DNA of 64,000 nucleotides. It comes from Puccinia triticina. Taxonomy: Eukaryota; Basidiomycota; Pucciniomycetes; Pucciniales; Pucciniaceae. Under the pieces are notes generated by a model that made no database searches, had not been told where the DNA came from, and was given only the letters and a program-made list of their open reading frames with translations. The stretch lies in the NCBI RefSeq assembly GCF_026914185.1, contig NC_070558.1, positions 6,147,501 through 6,211,500 on the forward strand, read 5' to 3'. The position numbers and the translations under genes were made by a program. Of the stretch, positions 1 to 11,926 are shown in pieces; position 1 is the first letter of the stretch; every line of letters begins with the position of its first letter.

Positions 1-3000
1 GTTGATTTAAGTGGGCCATTGTTCTGAATCATACTTTTGTCTTTGACCCACGCTCTATAGAACTTGCGTCTTGCGTATTGTTGATAATACCCCGATATAT
101 GGTGGAATAACTGAGCTTAGATGCGGCAATGATTCCAGAAATAGGGGGGGTCCAATCGACATTTAACAAACCCGCAAGCTGTGGCATCAGGCGCTGTCCG
201 TTGAAAGCGCCTATGCCCAAGAAAGCTGGGGTGGCCTTTCTGAGCAAGGAAGGCCTGGCTCCAAGAAATGACCTCCCCTTGTGTCAATTGGAAGCGCTTG
301 CCACCTGCATGGTATCCTGAGAGGGGACCTTCTGGAAGAGCCTACCTCCAATGGGTGCTGTTTGAGTGCGGCAACCAGGCAAAGGACACCAAGCAGTGCT
401 GTAAGCCGGTCCCCTGATCCTCTTTGAGTATGTAAGCTGTGAGCCCCCTACAAAGTGTCTTGAAGATGATCTTCAAGAGCCTTGAGGGAAGTCGACAAAA
501 AAAAAACATAAACTCTAGGTCTTGGATATGTCCAGATTGATTATCTAGGCTGAGGGGAGTCAACAAGAAAAACATAAGTCTTGGATATGTTGTGATTGAT
601 TTCACAGGTTTCCCAGAAGCCCGGTTGCTTGCCAGAGGTTTCCAAAATAAAAGACCCCTCAACTTCCCAAGCTCTCCTCATCTGCCTGCACCACCCATCA
701 ATAAACATTGAAAGTTGCCATGACTTCTAAGGACCAAAAGCTCATCAACCCACCAAATCCATTGGAGGCCTGGAACTTACTAGCCCCTAAAGGCAACCTT
801 TCATACTTCAAAGGTGTCACCAGACCAGACCACAAAATTTTGCAGTCAATTTCCTCCAGCAAATCCAGAAGTTTTGTCAAAACAACATCCCTCAGAATCC
901 TCAAGAGCAATTGAACTGTTGTCAAATGTACATTTTAATCTGCTATGCATTTGCCTTTGTGAGTAGTGCCCACCTTGGCCAACAAAAACTATCTTCAACA
1001 GAAACTAATCTTATATCCTTCTATTATTTTGAAGACCATTAACCGTGGTTTTGACCCAGCCAACTTTGGGTTTGGCAGAAATGAGGAGCAAGGGAGGGAA
1101 CACCACACCCAATTTGGTCAACACCATTTCTTCTTCCTATTTTTTTTACTTACGCTTGTATTTTCTAGCCCAAGGAGTTCAGCCATCCAGCTGGTCTGGC
1201 GGTCCAGAGGATTCAAAGGTTCCAGAGTCCAGCAATCCGGAATGAGGAGCAAGGGGGGGAACACCGCAGCCAAGTTTGTCAACCCTATTTCATCTTAGAT
1301 ATTTTATTGTAAGTAACATAGCTGAATGTTACTTATGCTTGTATTTTATAGCCCAAGGAGTTGAGCTGTCCTGAGGAGAGCCTTCTGGCAGAGTTGAGCA
1401 GGCCAAATAATTTTGGCCAACCAATAGTTTTTAATGTTTGCCTGCAATCACACCATCTCCTGCTATGATGTTTTACTTTGTTATCTGCAGCCCAGCTGCA
1501 ATGGATGCTTTGCATGATGCCCAGACAGTGTTCTCATGTTTGGCTCTGTCTTTTCCCCCTTGATAAAGCTTGGTTGACCAGCACAGCCTGATTCCCAGGC
1601 AGGGTGAAATCGCAGGATCATTGAAAATCTCAGTATCATATTGGAACTGATGGCCAGAGTTGGTTGCTGACCGCCCCGGATTTGAAGGTGATCAAAATCC
1701 ACCCCAATGGGGCCTGGATGGTCCGCAACAAACTGCGCTACAGTGTGAAAATGTGATTGGGGTGGTGTTATCCAAGCAACGCCCACATGTATTTTGCGGC
1801 TGCATGTCCAGAGTCCAGTTCCCACTGCGGCCATAACACCGCCACAAGAGCCCACAAGAGCGGGCAACCTTGGCCTTGACAGGCATGGATCATCGTCCCT
1901 CAAAGCCGGCCCTGCACTTTCCAGCTGTTGGTTGCAAGATAAGAGCAACACTTAGATAGACTGTGACATTGAAGCCCCTTTGGTCACCATTGATTGCCGT
2001 TCTCAAGTCAACTTTTGAAATCTGTCAAATCTGATCAGGTTTTTGTCATACAGGCGGGTGCAGGCTCAGCAGATCACTTTCACCCAAAAATCCCAAAGAC
2101 ACCCCATCGGTTGCTGAGAGCATTCCTGGTGACCATAGATGGGCCCCAAAAAGTTGGGTTGTCATCTGCCAGTCTCCCCTGGGATTTCAACAAAACCCCT
2201 GGAAATCAGGGCAGACATGTGCCTGAATCTGATAGGTGCTGGTTACACATTCTCCTTTTTTGTGTTTATCAGACTACTCTCTGCCAGTGAAGTTCACCAA
2301 TCTAATACGTTGTGCTTTTCTGCTGCTGGAAGCGCTTTCAAGCACCATGTAACTCGACTTTTAGAGGGGTGGTTGAGCTTGTGGACAAACTAGATGAATT
2401 AAATCATTCTTTGAATGCAGCTGTGATATCTGGATCATCCCATCCTAGTGCTGCAGGGCTGTTCTCCAGTCCCAATACTTGGTATCATCTCTCTAAACAT
2501 TACTCAGTCATAATCCCACATACTTCCCGGTTAAGGAAAGGGCCAACCATCTGTACCTTGTGGTCTCTTGAATGGTGTTAGGTGTCCAGGGATGAGGAGG
2601 AAAACATCTGTTCAATCTGCCAAGAGCCGCTGCGCAGTTTGAAAGGTTAGTACCAAGTGAAATGACAAAGCCTGTTGGGGAATTATTGGCTCACCTGCCC
2701 AAACCACCCCTTGGAAGACTTTTCCGTCCTTTTCTTTAAGGAACACACCGGCCTACGTGCTCTGGTTGGATACACCTTTGTCTCCAGGTCGGTAAGCCAT
2801 GGCCGGATCAATCATCATCACTACAACCAAAGCACCAAACACCAAAAGAAATTGATCAGAAATGATAACCTTGTTGTTCATTCTTAAAAAGAACACACTG
2901 TAACGTTGGTTATTGTTGTGTAGTGTTTTGAAAATCTCCTGCATCTGATCCAGTGGGAAATGATCTGACGGAGGGTAAAAGTGTGGCGTTTGTACATATG

Positions 3001-3414
3001 GTCAATGTTGGAGGCAAAACAAAGAAAATCAGGTAGAGGAAGAAGGGAATGGGTGGAGAGTTGATGAGGAAGTTGAAAGGATCAGGGCGGATGGTAGGCT
3101 GTAATCCGTACTGTTTTTATTGTTTGATGAAGAGTTTTAATAAGATTTTTATTTTTATTTTTATGTCTTTGATTTTTGTTTTTAGATAAGGAGAAAGAGG
3201 GAGAGGAAAGAGAAATGGGAGAAGGAGATGTAGTGATAAAAGAAGAAGAGGTGAGACTGATTTTATTTTAACTATTTATAGGAAGTATTTGAAAGCTGAT
3301 TTATATTGGTTTGTTTCTTATTTATTTTGTAGATTTGATTTTATTTTGTTTTTATTATTTTTGTAAGAAGAAGAGAGAGAAGAGAAATGAATTAATTCAT
3401 TCTTTTTATATATT
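1..3414. other. Region without a recognisable gene
   Basis: No reading frame here resembles a family I know, and none has convincing coding character. Visible structure is limited to a direct duplication at 1,079-1,377 (separate entry) and an AT-rich stretch around 3,110-3,410 made mostly of T-runs and GAGAAG-type purine runs. The region lies downstream of the minus-strand Gypsy-1 pol. It may hold that element's lost 3' end, but I found no LTR pair here matching the other side. Confidence 0.6.
1079..1377. repeat. Direct duplication with purine-rich core
   Basis: Two diverged copies of one segment lie side by side, at about 1,079-1,190 and 1,240-1,375. Both start with AATGAGGAGCAAGG followed by a G-rich run and AACACC, and both end near GCCCAAGGAGTT. 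The G-rich run resembles the polypurine tract found just before a 3' LTR, so this may be a duplicated end of a decayed LTR element. That reading is inference. Confidence 0.55.
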
Positions 3415-4596
3415 TTACCTGGAGTGGTATTCCTTGACATGAGTTGCAGCAAAACTTCTGGCCAATTCTGTGCCATCTAGCTCTTCCAAGATGTAAGATC
3501 CTCCTGGGTTTTGAGCTTTAATTCTGTAAGGACCATTCCATTTGTTTTCAAAGAGCTTTCCAAATTGAGAGTCCAAGGATTTATTATACACAACTACTAA
3601 TTGGCCTTTCTTCAGTGGTTGTCTTGCTGTCTTCTTTCTGTTCCAGTAGTCCACAGAGTTCTTCCTAGAGTCCATAAGCTGCTGGTGTGCTTGCTCCAAA
3701 ATGGTGTGCCTGATTTCAAGCTGCTGAGTCCTCACCAACAAAAGATCCTGAGTTGTTTCTACTTCTGACCAATCCACTCCAAAGAAGGTTTCCAGTTCCA
3801 GGTCAATGGGTAAGATGGGAGGCTGTCCAAGAACTAGTTCATAAGGTTAATAACCAGTTGATCTTTTGGTGGAAATTCTATCTGCAAATAAAACCAAAGG
3901 TAAATAATTCCTCCACTTCTTGCCTTCTTTCCCACAGAGTTTGACCAAAGTATCCTTAATTGACTGATGTCCTCTTTTTACCATTCCATTTGCTTCAGGA
4001 TAATAAGGAGTGGTGACCTTGACTTTGATTCCAGATTCCAGAAGGGATTTTTGAAACTGTTGTCCAAATTCAGAGCCTCCATCCACTGTGACTGACCAAG
4101 GAGCTCCATATCTGTGGATCCAAACTGCCTCTACCCATCCAGAAAGGTCATCTCTTGCAAGTACCAGGTATTTCCATTTGCCAGCTTTGATGTGAACTGT
4201 ATCCAAACTGACTCTTCCAAAGATGGTTGCTGCTCCTGTAGGTTTCTTGGATTTGATTGGCAATTTTGAACTCCTTTTCTGGCAAGCTTCACAATACTGG
4301 ACCCACTTGGTAACACCTCTCTTGAGACCTGGCCACCAAAACCTGAGTTTAATCCTTCTGTAAGTTTCAGCAATACCTCTGTGGCCTAAGGATTCATCAA
4401 GGGAATTAAGGATGGAATTCTGAGCTGAAGGAGAGGAGAGGTGACTTCTATCTGATAAAATGGTTTGTTGATCCTGTGCAAGACCCCATTGGAAAGGAAA
4501 AAGTTGGCTGATTTGTGCAAAATTTCCTTGAATTCCAGGCTGTTGCATCCTGGAGGTTTGTTCATGGTTGAAAGGTATTCCTGGAGATGCTTCCAA
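3415..4596 (-). pseudogene. Gypsy-1 integrase, DDE core and C-terminal extension
   Basis: The frame at 3,847-4,596 has a zinc-binding N-terminal region ending in the pair CEACQK, then the catalytic core with SLDTVHI (first Asp) and VTVDGGSEF (second Asp). At the third site the sequence is NGMVKRGHQ: the catalytic Glu is Lys (codon 3,976-3,978), a single G-to-A change on the coding strand. A stop near 3,847 separates this from the frame at 3,415-3,777, which reads as the C-terminal extension (GPYRIKAQNPGGSYIL). The integrase is predicted to be dead. Confidence 0.85.
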
Positions 4597-4611
4597 ATTC
4601 CTTGCTGCGAG

Positions 4612-6463
4612 TTACTTACCCCCCAACTCAGCTGATGTCCCCAGAAGCAGGCCAACAGAAGAGTGTTTAGTTCCAAATCCAGGGTGAGGTTTAATCCAGG
4701 TTTCATCTTCATCAAAGGTAGGGCAATCATCTTCATCAGAATCAGGAGGTCTTCTTGAAAGTCCATCAGGTAAGGTGAAAGTTTTTCCAGGAATGTGAAC
4801 CAGATCACAGGAGAATAACTGAATAAATCCAATCAATCTGCTCATAGGGGCATTGGGGAGTGAAGGGCTGTTGATCATTCCAATAAGGCACTGGGCATCC
4901 ACTCTGAGCTGAAAATGTTGGCTCCAAATTTTGGTTTGAAGTTTCTTGAGGATCTTGGCAACACCACAAAGCTCTAATTTGGATTGTAAGTATTTTGATT
5001 CCCTATGTGAAAAGACTACTGACTCATATAAAACAGGCCTATCCAATCCACTGTTGAGTAAGTACAGCACCTGCAGCAATAACACTGGAGTTCACTGAGA
5101 GTTTGATTAAGTCAGCATCAGGTCCATAGTCCAATTTCTTCAGGGTGATGTCAGTTCCGAAAATCCTCTTGAGGTCTTCAAAGGCATTCTGGCAGTCTTC
5201 AGTCCAATCCCAAGAGGAGTCCTTCCTGGTGAGCTTTCTGAGAGGAGCGGTGATGGCTGAGTAATTTTTAATAAACATTCTGACATATACACAGATACCT
5301 AGGAATCCTCTGACATCTGAAGGAGTGGTGGGAGTTGGCCAGGTTTCAATCTTATTGAGCTTCTTGGTGGATATTCTTCTTCCTTCTTTACAAACCACAT
5401 GGCCAACCAGATCCAAAGCAGGTACACAGCAAGCAAATTTCTTTTTAGCTTCTTCAATCCTGAAAAGAATCTTCTCCAGAGTAATGGCATATTCATAAAT
5501 AAATCTTCTGATCTGGGGGTTGTCCTTTAGAGTTTCTTCATTGTAGTCAGAGGTTGGGCCTTTGATACCTCCATTATCCACAAAGATTCCCATGTGTTGA
5601 GGTAATTCATCCTGGAGTATCCACATCATTTGGGCCTGGTAAACTGCAACTGAATTGGTGGCTCCTTGGGGTAATCTGGTGAGTTGAAATCTTCCAAGAG
5701 GTGTTTCAAAGGTGGTCAAGGGTCCGGATTCTGGATCTAATTCTCTTTCATCATATCCTCCCATAATATCACCCAGTCCATAGCAAGCCCTTCCAGTAAA
5801 TGATTCAATGAGTTCCTCTGTCTTTGGTGGTAATACTGCGTCCTTGATGGTGACTTTGTTGACTTTCTGAAGGTTATGTACAATTCTGAGCTTACCATCC
5901 TGCTTCTTTACACAAAATATAGGGCTGGAATCACTGGAAAAGGATTGTTCATAGAGGCCAGTGCTGAGTCTTTCCCTTACCAACTCTATAACCTGGTCTT
6001 TGATGGGTGCAGGGATTGGAATGGCTTTCTGTTGCCAAGGTTCATGGGGAATGACTGGAATGATATAAGGTTGTCCATAGGTGTGTTTAAGAAGGCCTCT
6101 TTCTGTTTCTACAAAAGCCAAAGCTCCTTGTCTAATCACAATTACCCATACCAGCAGGAGATATTCTCGAGTAGAAAGCCATCCAGGAGGTCCAAAGTTG
6201 ATAGGGTCCAGCCTTTCTTGGGTAATCTTGGAGGTAGGAATGAATGGTGGAGGAAAATGGGTTAAAGGAGTGAGGTAAGGATCCCTGGAGAGTGGTGGCC
6301 TTGATAATGGAGGATTGAGAGCTAGTGGCATTGGTTGGTTTACTGGTTTTATATTTTTTAGAGTTGATTTATATTTTCCTGACTGAATGACTACAGTTTG
6401 TTGCTTTTGGCTATTTTCCAGGGTTGCAGTTGTAAGAGAGGGGAACTGAAAACCTGGTCTCAA
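4612..6463 (-). pseudogene. Gypsy-1 reverse transcriptase and RNase H
   Basis: The 474-residue frame at 5,039-6,463 contains RT motifs in order: the VKKQDGKLRIVHNLQ region, TRLPQGATNSV, then the catalytic box as IFVDNGGIKG, and the RNase H connection LGICVYVRMFIKNYS. The overlapping frame at 4,612-5,085 continues as RNase H and ends in the LPDGLSRRP motif typical of gypsy elements. The second Asp of the YXDD box is Asn (codon at 5,573-5,575), which should impair or abolish cDNA synthesis. A frame change separates the two parts near 5,040-5,085. Confidence 0.85.
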
Positions 6464-6591
6464 TCTAAAAAATTTACCAGACCAGAATTAGAAGGTATGC
6501 TGGTTTCCCACCTCTGATTACTAGGGAGAATAATTGGAACCAAGAATGTCTGACCAGCTGAATCCATGATTGAGAGTGCTTCCCCTCTGGC

Positions 6592-7401
6592 TCAATTGTA
6601 GTTGATTTTGGCTGAGAGATCCATTAGGAAAGGCTTTCCAATAATCATCTGAACTGGTCCTTTGGCTACCCAGAAATGAACAGTCCTAACCACTTTCCCA
6701 ATGGTTACTTCAACATCTTCAGCAATTCCAGGAATATCAGTAAGGTGGCCTCCAATCCCCTTGAGCTTCATAGATATAGCAGTGAGTCCCAATAAAATTT
6801 TATGTGCAAGAGTTTCAGGAATGATGTTGACCATAGAGCCAGTATCCAAGAGTGCTTGATGCTGTTCTCCTCCAATAGTGATTTTGATGTATCCCAGGGG
6901 GCAAGAGTAGTGAGTGGTTGGTTCCTGTGCCTGTTCTTCTTCTTCCTCCATGTCTTTAAAGTTTGTTGATTTAACACCATCCAATGGGATCCTTGTTGGT
7001 GATTTTCCTTCTGACACAATCAGTATCTCCAGGAGAGATAGCAAAGATTTGCCCAAAAGCCAACTCCATTTTCCCTTCAGGCAACATCCTTCTGGCCACT
7101 TCCTCTTCAATCCCTGGGTATTATTCCTTGGCCAGAGTCTTCTCCAAATATGTCTTCTTAACTGGTTTGTCCTTAGGTGCAGTGGTTGAATCCTTCTTAT
7201 CCTTGTCCTGAAATCTGACCTGGGGGGAGCCTTTGGAAGCAGCTGGCTTTTGAGTAGAAGAAGTAGGGGGCTGGGCCATGTGACGTAAGTCATCTGTATC
7301 CATGTCCATAAGATCCTCCTTTCCCTCTCTGATCCTTTTGTCTGACTGAGCTGGTTCCTCTTCATCCTGATCCTTAGAGCTACTTCTGGTCCTCTTCCCA
7401 A
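6592..7401 (-). pseudogene. Gypsy-1 retropepsin-like protease region
   Basis: The C-terminal half of this frame holds an aspartic protease core with the active-site motif ALLDTGSMVNII. Downstream is a hydrophobic flap-like segment and the IIGKPFLMD motif typical of the retropepsin C-terminal part. The family cleaves the element polyprotein as a homodimer. The DTG triad is intact here, unlike the RT and integrase sites of the same element. The upstream part of the frame is basic and overlaps the end of the Gag frame in another phase, which points to a frameshift lesion rather than two genes. Confidence 0.75.
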
Positions 7402-8104
7402 GGTCTGCCTTATAGCTGTGGGATTGGTAATATGATGGGTCCTCCTCTAGTTTGCCAAAAGAAGATGTAAGCTTGGTGGTATTCTTAGAATATTCCTCCC
7501 CTGGGGTTCTGATTGGCCTGGCTGGGTTCCATGGGATAACTGATTTGTCTGGAAGTTTGTAGTCCCTACCATCCTTTGTAACAGCACCACTAGAAATGTC
7601 CTGGGCAAGTTGAGAGCAGCTGTTGGTTCCATGGGTTTCCCGATGGCAATAATAACATTTGGAAGGCCATGTTCTTTCAGCAGGTTTGTCCAAGTGAGGA
7701 GGTAGTCCTTTCCCAGCAGAGAGAGATGCCATTTGTCTGGTGAGGAGTTCCACTCGTTTGTCCAAAGAAGTTGAAGGAGTAGGAGCAGTCCCCTGAGTAG
7801 CAAGTGTGGGTTGGGAATTCCTAGGTGAGTTGTCCAAGGTGAAGTTCCCTTCTGCTCTCTATTCAGTCCTCCTGTTGACCACTGATCTTGAGTAAACCTC
7901 CTGGTGGATGTAGGTAAGCAGGGTTTCAGTGTCTGGCAGAATATCACCTCCATCCCTTGAAGCTAGCATCTTGTTGTCCTTCATCAGGCTCCTAGTAACC
8001 CGTTGGTCCAAGTCACTGTGAAGAGTTTCCAAGAGAAGATGCCTGAATTCCTCCAAGCTGGTACTATACCCGCCGGAGGCACTATTAACAGTGCTGGAGG
8101 GCAA
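7121..8104 (-). pseudogene. Gypsy-1 Gag region with CCHC zinc knuckle
   Basis: Two overlapping minus-strand frames (7,859-8,104 and 7,121-7,837) make up the capsid/nucleocapsid part. The second contains a retroviral-type zinc knuckle, CYYCHRETHGTNSC (CX2CX4HX4C), about 60 residues from its start. This motif binds element RNA during packaging. A basic, Lys- and Arg-rich stretch follows. Gag is split from the protease by a frame change near 7,121-7,400. The first open frame does not start with a clear ATG, so the true N-terminus is unknown. Confidence 0.75.
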
Positions 8105-11058
8105 AACAAATCAATGTTAATGGTGTCAAATCAGCAATTCCGGAATCAAAATGCAATTTTTTGAATGGGTTGACTTGACGTAAAATTTTACAATTGACAC
8201 TGAGAAATTTTGAAATTTGGGCTAGGTTGGGAATTATCTGATGGGCAGGGATTGATTGAATTTAGATAGAGGAGTCTGGGTTTTCACCAGACAGTAGAGA
8301 ATACTATCAGGTATAAAATGAATACATGTATCTTTGTTAAACTATACACCAATGAAAGGTGAAAAGACTTGAAGATGTTAAGAACAATGGTAAAAGATTT
8401 CTCTAGTATAGATGTGCATATTTAGTTCCAGGAGCGCATCAGATATTTGATTTGTTTGTGTACTTGTATGAAATTCAAGAGGAGGGAGATGCCTGAGATG
8501 TAGGTTTTGTAAAGACATTTCACAAAAACCTTCTTTCAATCAACTCTCATTGTTGGCCAGGCGGATTTCACGTCTGTGAACGGCCAAACAATATGCTATG
8601 TTTTGCTCCTTTATGATGGGGATTCCTGCTTGTAAAAAAGATTAAGAAGTGTGGCCAGGGTTTGTGCAGGAGAATGAAGAACCTCTGCTCAGCTTGGCCC
8701 GGCAAGCTACCCAAAGGGAGGAAAGGTTGGGGATCTGATCCAATCAGCCCCATGGATAGGGCTTCCTGTCTTGCACCATTGTAGTAAGTGGCAATGTGCC
8801 TCAGGACATGATTGTCAGCCAGGGCCTTTTGGAGGGGGGTCCTGCTGTTGTTGGCTGGTTCAAACTTGTCAGCCGGGCCACCATTCTAGAATAGAGCCCC
8901 GCCTGCAGATCCGGAAGCGCAGCTAAGAGATAAAATGTTAAACAAACAAAGATACCCGCAACAGGCCTGCGGATAGTAGATAATATACATGTAAAAATAG
9001 ATAGAAAATACAAAAAACATCAAAAAGAGCACTCCATGAAAACAGAGGCTCTAAAGGTTGAAAATAAAGAGTACACTTTCAGCCAAGGAAAGTGTACCAA
9101 CTATGAGAAGAACTCTCTTCTTGCTACCTGCAACCTGTTGCAACGGCAACAGCCGCGGTAGAATAATGATGCCGCCTCTGTAACTATAATAGCACAGATA
9201 GTAGACAACCAAAGGGCTATACTCCGGAAGTTCTTACTAAGATTATAAGTATGAAACTATAATACCTTGCAACTCTTATCAAAAAGTATAGGAACGTGAG
9301 GGAAAAGCTTTGGTATATTGGTATTGCCGCCTACAGGCCGTCACCCAAGCGCCAAAATCACCAAGTTTCTAAGCTCTAGAGCCTTCCTAAGAGCAGTTAA
9401 TTTGCAACCCTACACTTGAGAGCAGAGGAATGCAAAAGTGCTGTTTCCTGTAGGAAGGCTGGACTGCCTCCTACAGGTGTTTGGTGTCCACACAACTTGT
9501 AGCCAAAAAGCTAGGGGTCAGAAGAGTATCACTATATTTACAGAGCTGTGCTTTACAACAAGAAATATTGTATGGCCATCCCAGAGAATAAAGAGCCAAA
9601 GCTCCAGTCTCCGAACAGCATAAAAAGCTGGCCTCTGTGCAACTGCTTTGTAGATTCATTTCTTGTTGCTGGACTCCTGTTCAATAGTAAGTCCAGCTTA
9701 TTTCTCTTTATCACCTTGGGTATCATCCCCATCAACTCTATAATTGGGAACCTGTCAAAATATTCCCCATGGGGCCCCAGACAACACAGGACACATTACC
9801 CCTGCTCGTCAGGCGCTGTAAGAACTGCCCCAGAGGGCACCTGAACCATTCCGCAGCTGTTGCGACCCCTCCGTTACCCACCCTAAAGGATTCAACTCCT
9901 TATCTCATATCTTCTACCACATCAAAAAGACACGCAGAATCATATATATCTCCCTTACAGCGCCTTGAGACGTGCTTGAATATACCTCAGTCACTTGTGT
10001 AGCTAGAGGACTCCGTGTCTTGGCACCACTGAGCCTGACAAAACTTGGTATTGATCTTGGTTTTCATGGATTCAATTGTGCTGTACAGCCATTGTTTCTG
10101 GGATTGGGTTGGGTGCTTGATGAAAGCACTGACCATGTGACTTTATGTGGAACATCCAGGGTGGGAACACATGGTGAATTTGTGTTTGATATGAGGTTGG
10201 AAATCTGGCTGGAGGCCTGATGAAGGTGGGCACAATACACTGGATGCGGGAGCTCTTATTTATTTCAGAGATTCTGCTAGCTGGCAGGTGGCATTCAAGA
10301 TGATGAAGGCTTGATGGGGCACCATATCAACTGAAACAATTGGAGAAGTGTTTCAGACACAGGAGGTGCTTGTCAAAACTTGCTTGGGGATTGCCCAAAG
10401 GTCAATTATGTATCAAAAATTAGGGGATGATTGGAGGGGGTGGTAGATTTTGCAAATCATCAAACGGTTTTGGTTTGAGAACCATACATTGAAAGATGTG
10501 AATGTCAAACAATAGAGGCTAGGAAGACACAGGTTACATGTTCTGATAAAGATGAATTCTGGTGGTGTGGTTCACACAGGGAAGTTGAGAAAACACCAAC
10601 TTCAAAGAAATCATCATGGTGATAGCTAGAAAATGTGTTGCATCTTTCTTGGGGCATCAGAGCAGGCCAGAAGCATATCCAGCTTAAAGTGTCTTCAACA
10701 CTTCCAGAAAATGTTCACCAACTTGAAGAATCAGATCTCCACCAATGGTATCAGCCGCCACAATTTGTTTGACAAGGTTAGCAAAGCTTTGGAAGGCAAC
10801 AAATACTGGACAGCTGGCTTTGAGATGTTTGCACTTTAAAAAGATCCATGTGCGCCTGAACAAAACCGAAATGCAGTGGTTAGTTACCTATCAAGACAAA
10901 ACTCACCAAACCCCATTGACGTGGGACAGTTTGTAGGGCTTCTGCAAGTTTTTTGCCACTAGATCAAGAGCTTCTTCAATAAGTGGCCTCAAAAAGAGGT
11001 GCACAATCCAATAATGAAGATCTTGAGTGGCATATTGACAAACCGGTGTACGGAGTCC
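8105..11058. other. Region without a recognisable gene
   Basis: I see no coding region I can support. Several short open frames occur but none shows domains or family resemblance. At about 9,447-9,477 an imperfect hairpin is formed by CTGTAGGAAGGC and GCCTCCTACAG. The interval probably consists of decayed repeats, including the lost 5' side of Gypsy-1, but I could not pair it with another part of the window. Confidence 0.5.
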
Positions 11059-11170
11059 GGCCATGTTGTTGCCTCAGAGGCCAACCACATTGTTGCCTCA
11101 GAGGCCAACCACATTGTTGCCTCAGAGGCCAACCACATTGTTGCCTCAGAGGCCAACCACATTGTTGCCT
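11059..11170. repeat. 24-bp minisatellite, about 4.5 units
   Basis: The unit GGCCAACCACATTGTTGCCT plus CAGA is repeated head to tail three times exactly at 11,079-11,150, with a diverged 20-bp copy before it and a partial copy after it. The period is a multiple of three, so the array is open in several frames on both strands and creates repeated peptides such as ATMWLASE. I regard those as by-products, not genes. Near-identity between units suggests recent expansion. Confidence 0.9.
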
Positions 11171-11926
11171 GGATTCCTGCAGATTTTGAGACTAGAGCGT
11201 TATCTATTGTTAGTGGGTTGAACAAGGGCATGATTGCATAGGTTGGGTGCTTTCTCTCTGCTGGGATATAAGCATACATGCATGCAGATGGCAGGGTGAG
11301 AATACGCAATTTTAACTTGATAAAAGCTGCCTGTATCAAATGGGAGTGTTAGGATTAGCCAGTGAGGAATGAAGTGACAAGGAACAAGCTACAATGAGGT
11401 GCATACTACAGTAATATCTATCAGGTGAGAGGGAATTTTTGGATATGCCTTCAACTGTATTGTCCCTTTTTTTGGGGGAGTCTGGTTGGTTGGATATCAG
11501 CTTGACTTTTTGGGAATGGAGCAAAATGCAAACTAACCATTGTTGGCGCCTTCATTGTCCTGAGATTCCTTGTTTACTGTGAGCATGTGTCTCATATGTG
11601 ACAGCAGGACACAAGAAAAAGGAGGTGGGAATGTCTGGATTTCTTGGGTTAAAGAAATATAAACAAGAAGAGAGAGAGAAAGAGAAGATCAGGCCTAGAC
11701 TTTAGACCTCTTCTCACTTCTGAACTTCCTGACAAAGATAGCAGAATTTGGAATGCCCTTTTCAAGGAGCCATTCATCATGATCAGTGCTCATACTTTTG
11801 TATCTAGCTAAGCATATCATGACATCTCTGTTCTCCACTCTCAATCTTTTGTCTCTGAGAATCTTCTGTATGACTTTACTCTGGGGGTCTTATCCATAGG
11901 GGGAATGACAACTTGAACCATCTGTC
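11171..11926. other. Region without a recognisable gene
   Basis: No supported coding sequence between the minisatellite and Gypsy-2. The segment may contain the lost 3' side of Gypsy-2 (minus strand), but no LTR could be paired. Confidence 0.5.

Larger units (their letters stand above)
3415..8104 (-). mobile_element. Gypsy-1: decayed Ty3/gypsy retrotransposon, internal region
   Basis: The minus strand carries, in element order from high to low coordinates, a Gag zinc knuckle, an aspartic protease, reverse transcriptase, RNase H, an integrase with HHCC zinc finger and DDE core, and a C-terminal integrase extension. The order RT-RNase H-integrase defines the Ty3/gypsy class. The reading frame is broken several times, and at least two catalytic residues are replaced (RT FVDN, integrase E to K). 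I found no LTR pair, primer-binding site or target duplication around it, so the element ends are undefined. It is very probably inactive. Confidence 0.9.

Noticed and set aside
1994..2887. Overlapping open frames at 1,994-2,887 as a host gene
   Set aside because: None has domain resemblance, consistent splice sites or coding-like composition. They look like chance frames.
11059..11170. Regular short repeats resembling a CRISPR array
   Set aside because: Units are directly adjacent with no unique spacers, the period is 24 bp, and the surroundings are eukaryotic transposon sequence. It is a minisatellite.
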